This document shows positions 5,895 through 9,487 of a stretch of DNA of 9,487 nt, piece after piece (position 1 is the first letter of the stretch; every line of letters begins with the position of its first letter). The notes beneath the pieces are model-generated. The model did not search any database. It saw only the letters and a program-made list of their open reading frames with translations, and was not told where the DNA came from. Source of the stretch: Halomonas sp. (lineage in GTDB: Bacteria > Pseudomonadota > Gammaproteobacteria > Pseudomonadales > Halomonadaceae); the NCBI GenBank assembly GCA_007116835.1, contig SKHS01000044.1:1-9487 (forward strand), given 5' to 3'. The position numbers were made by a program, and so were the translations under genes.

Positions 5895-6155
5895 ATGGCT
5901 CGCGTAACCGTTGAAGATTGTCTGGAAAATGTTGAGAACCGCTTCAAACTGGTGATGATTTCTACCCAGCGTGCCCGTCAGTTGGCCCGTGGCTCCCGTG
6001 AAGCGCAGCTGCCCTGGGAAAATGACAAACCCACCGTTATGGCACTGCGTGAAATTGCCGCTGGCCTCGTGGATCACACCGTGCTTGATGAGCCGGTAGA
6101 AGCCCCAGTGCGTGTGCGCCCAGCGATGTCGCCCACCACCCACATCGACGACTAA
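5895..6155 (+). CDS. rpoZ: DNA-directed RNA polymerase omega subunit
   Basis: Omega is the small RNA polymerase subunit that wraps the beta-prime C-terminus and helps assembly. The product is 86 residues (E. coli 91) and follows the family through MARVTVEDC, NRFKLVMISTQRARQL, PWENDKPTVMALREIAAGL and an acidic or variable C-terminus. In E. coli the residues just after the start (A2, R3, V4, T5) help form ppGpp site 1 with beta-prime; the same MARVT sequence is present here, so the site is probably conserved (inference from family knowledge). AGGAAGG precedes the ATG. It lies 87 bases after gmk and 42 before spoT, an arrangement that pairs a ppGpp-responsive subunit with the ppGpp enzyme. Confidence 0.98.
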   Translation: MARVTVEDCLENVENRFKLVMISTQRARQLARGSREAQLPWENDKPTVMALREIAAGLVDHTVLDEPVEAPVRVRPAMSPTTHIDD

Positions 6156-6197
6156 GACGTAAAGACTCGACTAAGAACCGAACTAGGGGCGCGGTAA

Positions 6198-8330
6198 ATG
6201 TTCACCATTGATGACCTGGCCGATCGACTCGGCGGCTATTTACCTCCGGATGAGATCCAACAGGTCAAACGCGCCTTCTACTATGCCGAACAAGCCCACG
6301 ATGGCCAACGCCGCCGCTCTGGCGAGCCTTACGTTACCCATCCGCTAGCCGTTGCTAATATTCTAGCCAATATGCACATGGACCACCAAAGTTTGATGGC
6401 GGCCATGCTGCACGATGTGATTGAAGACACGGGGGTTTCGAAAAAGGCCTTGTCTGCGCAGTTTGGCAAGCCCGTTGCCGAGCTAGTTGATGGTGTTTCC
6501 AAACTGACCCAGATCACCTTTGAAGATAAGGCGGTCGCCCAGGCGGAAAATTTCCAGAAAATGGTGCTGGCGATGTCGCGGGATATCCGCGTCATTATTG
6601 TGAAGCTGGCTGACCGGCTGCATAACATGCGCACGCTGGGTGCTCTGCGGCCAGACAAAAAGCGCCGTATTGCCCGCGAAACGCTGGAAATCTATGCCCG
6701 TATTGCCGGGCGTTTGGGCATCAATACCATTCGTATTGAGCTGGAAGACCTCTCATTCCAAGCGATTCACCCCATGCGTGCCGAACGTATCAAACGCGCG
6801 GTGGCTAGCGCGCGGGGGAACCGGCGCAGTGCGATGCGTGAAATTCAGTCATCGCTACAGCAAAGTCTGGACAACGAAGGGTTAAAAGGCACCGTGATCG
6901 GTCGGCAAAAACATCTGCTGTCGATCTATAAAAAGATGCGTGATCAGCGCAAGCCCTTTGCGGAAATTATGGATGTGTTCGGTTTCCGTATTGTGACGGA
7001 AGATGTCGCTAGCTGTTACCGTATTTTAGGCGTGGTGCATAATCTCTATAAGCCAGTGCCTGGGCGGTTTAAAGATTACATTGCTATTCCAAAAGCCAAC
7101 GGTTACCAAAGCTTGCACACCACGCTATTTGGGCAGGGTGGCATGCCGATCGAGGTGCAAATCCGCACCCGTGAGATGGAAGCGATGGCTAACAATGGCA
7201 TTGCCGCCCACTGGCTCTATAAAGCAGGTCAAACAACCCACCCGATTGCTGAAGGCAGCCATGCCCGCGCTCGTGCTTGGGTAAAAGGGCTGCTGGAAAT
7301 GCAGCGCCATGCGGGAGATTCGCTGGAGTTTATTGAACACGTCAAAAACGACCTGTTTCCAGATGATATCTACGTGTTCACCCCCAAAGGCGACATCATG
7401 GAGCTGCCCCAGGGCGCGACAGTGATCGACTTTGCTTACAGCGTACATACCGATATCGGTAATAACTGCATCGCTTGCCGAATTGATCGCCACTTGGCAC
7501 CACTGTCTACGCGCCTTGAAAGCGGCCAAACGCTGGAAATTATCACGGCCCCTGGGGCGCGGCCTAACTTGGCGTGGCTTAATTTTGTTACCACGGCCAA
7601 GGCGCGCTCTGCGATTCGTCACGCCTTGAAGCACCAACAGCAGGCCGAAGCCATTACCTTAGGGCGGCGGTTGCTCAATAAGGCGCTGACCCCGTTTGAA
7701 ACCAGCCTGGAAGAGCTAGATGAAGCCGTCTTTGCTAAGGCGCTTAAAGAGCTGGATGCTGCTTCATTAGACGCGCTACTGGAGTCTGTTGGGCTAGGTA
7801 ACCGAATGGCGCAGGTGGCGGCGCGGCGGTTGGTGGATGTTGCCCATGGCGGTGAGCGCGACTATGGCCTCAGTACGGATAACGAGAAGGCCGTAGTGAT
7901 TAGCGGCAGCGAAGGCATGGTGATTAATTTTGCCCGCTGTTGCCACCCATTGCCTGGTGACCCCGTGGTTGGCCACTTGTCGGTTGGTAAAGGGTTAGTG
8001 GTACATCGTAGCGAATGCAAAAATCTCGGCGACCGTAAAAACGACCCAGATAAGCTGTTTGCCCTTGAATGGTCGGACATCGTTGATGAAGATTTCCCAG
8101 TCGCGCTGCGTATTGAAATTGAGAGCCGTCGTGGGCTAGTGGCTGAACTGGCTGGCGTGGTTACCGATGCCGATGCAAATATCGAACGCATTGGTATTGA
8201 AGAGCGTGATGCCCGGCTCTCAATCGTTAATTTGACCTTATCCGTAAAAGGCCGTGTTCATCTTGCGCGCATTATTAAGCGCATTCGTAACCTGCCTAAT
8301 GTTGGTAAAATTACTAGAATGACGAATTAA
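6198..8330 (+). CDS. spoT: Bifunctional (p)ppGpp synthetase/hydrolase SpoT
   Basis: This RelA/SpoT homologue hydrolyses (p)ppGpp to GDP or GTP plus pyrophosphate and can synthesise it from ATP with GDP or GTP, setting the stringent response. The 710-residue protein (E. coli SpoT 702) has, in order: an HD hydrolase domain with H48 (VTHP), the pair H72-D73 in LHDVIEDT and DRLHNMRTL at 139-147; a synthetase domain (about 235-345) with RFKDYIAIPKANGYQSLHT and EVQIRT; a TGS domain at about 388-450 (YVFTPKGDIMELP); a conserved Cys region, RCCHPLPGDPVVG (580-592); and a C-terminal ACT domain (about 635-708). The charged motif R290-F-K-D is the RxKD form seen in bifunctional enzymes, not the ExDD form of synthetase-only RelA. 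Both active sites look intact. The ATG at 6198 follows AGGGGC at 6185-6190. Confidence 0.98.
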   Translation: MFTIDDLADRLGGYLPPDEIQQVKRAFYYAEQAHDGQRRRSGEPYVTHPLAVANILANMHMDHQSLMAAMLHDVIEDTGVSKKALSAQFGKPVAELVDGVSKLTQITFEDKAVAQAENFQKMVLAMSRDIRVIIVKLADRLHNMRTLGALRPDKKRRIARETLEIYARIAGRLGINTIRIELEDLSFQAIHPMRAERIKRAVASARGNRRSAMREIQSSLQQSLDNEGLKGTVIGRQKHLLSIYKKMRDQRKPFAEIMDVFGFRIVTEDVASCYRILGVVHNLYKPVPGRFKDYIAIPKANGYQSLHTTLFGQGGMPIEVQIRTREMEAMANNGIAAHWLYKAGQTTHPIAEGSHARARAWVKGLLEMQRHAGDSLEFIEHVKNDLFPDDIYVFTPKGDIMELPQGATVIDFAYSVHTDIGNNCIACRIDRHLAPLSTRLESGQTLEIITAPGARPNLAWLNFVTTAKARSAIRHALKHQQQAEAITLGRRLLNKALTPFETSLEELDEAVFAKALKELDAASLDALLESVGLGNRMAQVAARRLVDVAHGGERDYGLSTDNEKAVVISGSEGMVINFARCCHPLPGDPVVGHLSVGKGLVVHRSECKNLGDRKNDPDKLFALEWSDIVDEDFPVALRIEIESRRGLVAELAGVVTDADANIERIGIEERDARLSIVNLTLSVKGRVHLARIIKRIRNLPNVGKITRMTN

Positions 8331-8341
8331 TCACCCGCTTG

Positions 8342-8370
8342 TTTACCGCTGGCCATGTGCTAGCGGTAAA
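8342..8370. promoter_or_regulatory. Hairpin between spoT and ridA
   Basis: TTTACCGCT (8342-8350) and AGCGGTAAA (8362-8370) are exact complements. The stem continues through a G-U pair and two G-C pairs to a 5-nt loop (8354-8358), 12 pairs in all. There is no T-run after it on either strand, so it could be a processing or stability element separating spoT and ridA expression rather than an intrinsic terminator. Confidence 0.5.
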
Positions 8371-8425
8371 GGCGATGGCGGGCTACAAGAATTAATGCCT
8401 AACCCATACAGGAGCATACGATCTT

Positions 8426-8815
8426 ATGAGCAACAAAGCGGTGATTAACACTGAAAAAGCCCCCGCAGCAATTGGCCCTTACTCGCAAGCGATTAAGGCG
8501 GGCAACACGGTATACCTTTCGGGGCAGATTCCGCTGAACCCAGAGACGATGGACATTGTTTCTGACGACTTTGAGGCTCAGGCGCGTCAAGTATTCACCA
8601 ATTTGCAGGCGGTTTGTGAAGAAGCGGCAGGTTCGCTTGGCGACATCGTGAAGCTCAACCTGTACTTGGTTGATCTGGATAACTTTGCAATTGTTAACAA
8701 AGTGATGGAAGAGTTCTTCGCTACGCCGTTCCCTGCGCGTGCGGCGGTGGGTGTGAAAGCGCTGCCTAAGGGTAGCCAGGTAGAAGCAGAAGCGGTAATG
8801 GTGATTGGCGATTAA
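8426..8815 (+). CDS. ridA: RidA family reactive intermediate deaminase
   Basis: RidA (YjgF/YER057c/UK114 family) hydrolyses reactive enamine/imine intermediates, such as 2-aminoacrylate released by PLP-dependent dehydratases, protecting PLP enzymes. The active form is a cytosolic trimer. The 129-residue product (E. coli RidA 128) has APAAIGPYSQAI at 12-23, YLSGQIPLNPET at 30-41, and FPARAAVGVKALPKG at 102-116. R105, the substrate-carboxylate-binding arginine of active RidA enzymes, and E120 are present, so deaminase activity is expected. AGGAG at 8410-8414 precedes the ATG by 11 bases, slightly far but usable. It lies 95 bases after spoT, behind a hairpin, and is followed by a strong terminator, making it the last gene of the cluster. 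A ridA gene after spoT is also found in pseudomonads. Confidence 0.97.
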   Translation: MSNKAVINTEKAPAAIGPYSQAIKAGNTVYLSGQIPLNPETMDIVSDDFEAQARQVFTNLQAVCEEAAGSLGDIVKLNLYLVDLDNFAIVNKVMEEFFATPFPARAAVGVKALPKGSQVEAEAVMVIGD

Positions 8816-8840
8816 GCCGCAGTAACGACCGTTGCCCACC

Positions 8841-8879
8841 AAAAAGCGAGCACTTGGTCACTCAGTGCTCGCTTTTTTT
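8841..8879. terminator. Bidirectional intrinsic terminator
   Basis: GCGAGCACT (8846-8854) and AGTGCTCGC (8864-8872) form a perfect 9-bp stem with a 9-nt loop. AAAAA precedes it (8841-8845) and TTTTTTT follows it (8873-8879), so it ends in a U-tract in both directions. It closes the gmk-ridA cluster on the plus strand and can also stop transcription of the convergent SDR gene. Confidence 0.95.
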
Positions 8880-8924
8880 GTCTTGAAGATGCTCGTTGTT
8901 TTGCTGAGCTGGAGCATCGATAGG

Positions 8925-9487
8925 TTAGGCTTTTTGCGGCGCTAAAAACCCACCCTCTTTAAGCACCTGTGCGTAGCCTTCTTGGTAGCTTGGGTAGCGG
9001 AACTGATAGCCGGTTTCGAGAATACGGCTATTATCGCAACGCTTGCTGGTTCGGCGGCGTAGCGGCGACTGCATGGTCTCGGTAGATTCCACTTTCAGCT
9101 GTTTGGCTAACCACGCCATAACGTTATGCATCGTGACAGGTTCGCAGTCACTGCCTAGGTAAAGGTCTGCCAGCGGCGCGCCTTTTTCCTGACAGCGTAT
9201 CAAATGCGCCAAGATACCGGTGCAATCATCGCGGTGAATGCGGTTGGAGTAGATGACCGGCGTAACGGCAGCAATGCGGCCTTCTATCACTTGATGAATC
9301 AAACGGTCGCGGCCGGGGCCGTAAATGCCGGAAAAGCGAACTACCGTGCCGGGCAGCGGATGATTAAGCAGCGCTTGTTCGGCTGCGCACATCAGTTTGC
9401 CAGAGAAGCTGGTTGATTCGGTGGGGCTCTCTTCGCTGACAACCTCGCCTTCTTGCTGCCCATACACACTGGTTCAAGAGACAAAGA
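8925..9487 (-). pseudogene. YeeZ-like SDR-fold protein, 5' end outside the window, in-frame TGA
   Basis: The minus strand encodes the C-terminal two-thirds of an atypical extended SDR (NAD(P)-binding Rossmann-fold) protein resembling E. coli YeeZ. From the edge it reads FVS, TGA (9476-9474), then TSVYGQQEGEVVSEESPT; relatives read (F/V)(T/V)SSTSVYG with Ser where the stop lies, so one base change (TCA to TGA) explains it. Downstream are SFSGKLMCAAEQALL, VVRFSGIYGPGRD, the substrate-domain segment NRIHRDDCTGILAHL, YLGSDCEPVTMHNVMAWLAK and the YeeZ-like end RRTSKRCDNSRILETGYQF. No YxxxK catalytic pair is seen at the usual place, as in YeeZ-type proteins, so classic dehydrogenase activity is doubtful. 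After the TGA the next start-like codon is GTG 9467, without the Rossmann glycine loop, so a protein from there would be non-functional. The gene is probably a recent pseudogene, unless the TGA is a sequencing error. Confidence 0.8.

Noticed and set aside
7125..7637. A 170-residue antisense open frame inside spoT
   Set aside because: It mirrors a strongly conserved coding region (synthetase/TGS domains), shows no recognisable motif, and long antisense frames are common in such GC-rich genes.
8888..8918. Inverted repeat GATGCTC/GAGCATC as a separate terminator for the SDR gene
   Set aside because: The arms are only 7 bp with a 17-nt loop and no T-run. The adjacent bidirectional terminator at 8841-8879 does the job.
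9474..9476. Selenocysteine read-through at the in-frame TGA of the SDR gene
   Set aside because: The position is Ser in the family and not a redox site, and I see no bacterial SECIS-like hairpin directly downstream. A TCA-to-TGA mutation is much simpler.
1..9487. Search for CRISPR arrays, tRNAs, rRNAs, phage or defence genes
   Set aside because: No regularly spaced repeats, cloverleaf-like segments, ribosomal signatures or phage/defence protein motifs were recognised by eye; the genes present belong to well-known families.

Overview
The window looks like chromosomal DNA from a moderately GC-rich gammaproteobacterium. The gmk-rpoZ-spoT-ridA order, the protein sequences and the base composition fit Halomonadaceae (Halomonas/Vreelandella-like) best. 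That assignment is inferred from family resemblance, not from a search. Most of the window is ordinary core and accessory sequence; what stands out is several recent mutations visible in it.

Layout. (1) Positions 1-264 are non-coding, with two small hairpins and a 13-bp tandem duplication just ahead of ppk2. (2) 265-1946 is a two-gene plus-strand unit: a class I-like PPK2 polyphosphate kinase and an exported histidine-phosphatase-superfamily protein. (3) 1947-2562 has no intact gene. It holds a minus-strand remnant of an AlkA-type DNA-3-methyladenine glycosylase with a large internal deletion, frameshifts and a nonsense codon. (4) 2563-3906 is a DHA1-type MFS transporter gene split by a 142-bp MITE-like element flanked by a TA duplication. 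Removing the element plus one TA restores an uninterrupted 399-residue frame. (5) 3999-4250 is a small glycine-rich lipoprotein, convergent with (6) an extensin-like, LAS-type putative zinc protein (4288-4983, minus strand). (7) 5175-8815 is the gmk-rpoZ-spoT-ridA cluster, ended by a strong bidirectional terminator at 8841-8879. (8) From 8925 to the right edge on the minus strand is the C-terminal part of a YeeZ-like SDR-fold protein. It carries an in-frame TGA exactly within its conserved SSTSVYG-type motif.

How the genes work together. gmk supplies GDP for GTP synthesis, SpoT makes and hydrolyses (p)ppGpp, and omega (RpoZ) carries the N-terminal MARVT residues that form one of the ppGpp sites on RNA polymerase. 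This places nucleotide supply, alarmone turnover and an alarmone receptor subunit side by side. ridA detoxifies reactive enamines and is a common last gene in such clusters. The PPK2 kinase interconverts polyphosphate and nucleoside di/triphosphates, so it is thematically related but lies in a separate unit.

I found no CRISPR array, tRNA, rRNA, phage module or clearly novel system. The best leads are the TA-flanked MITE in the transporter, the alkA remnant and the TGA in the SDR gene.
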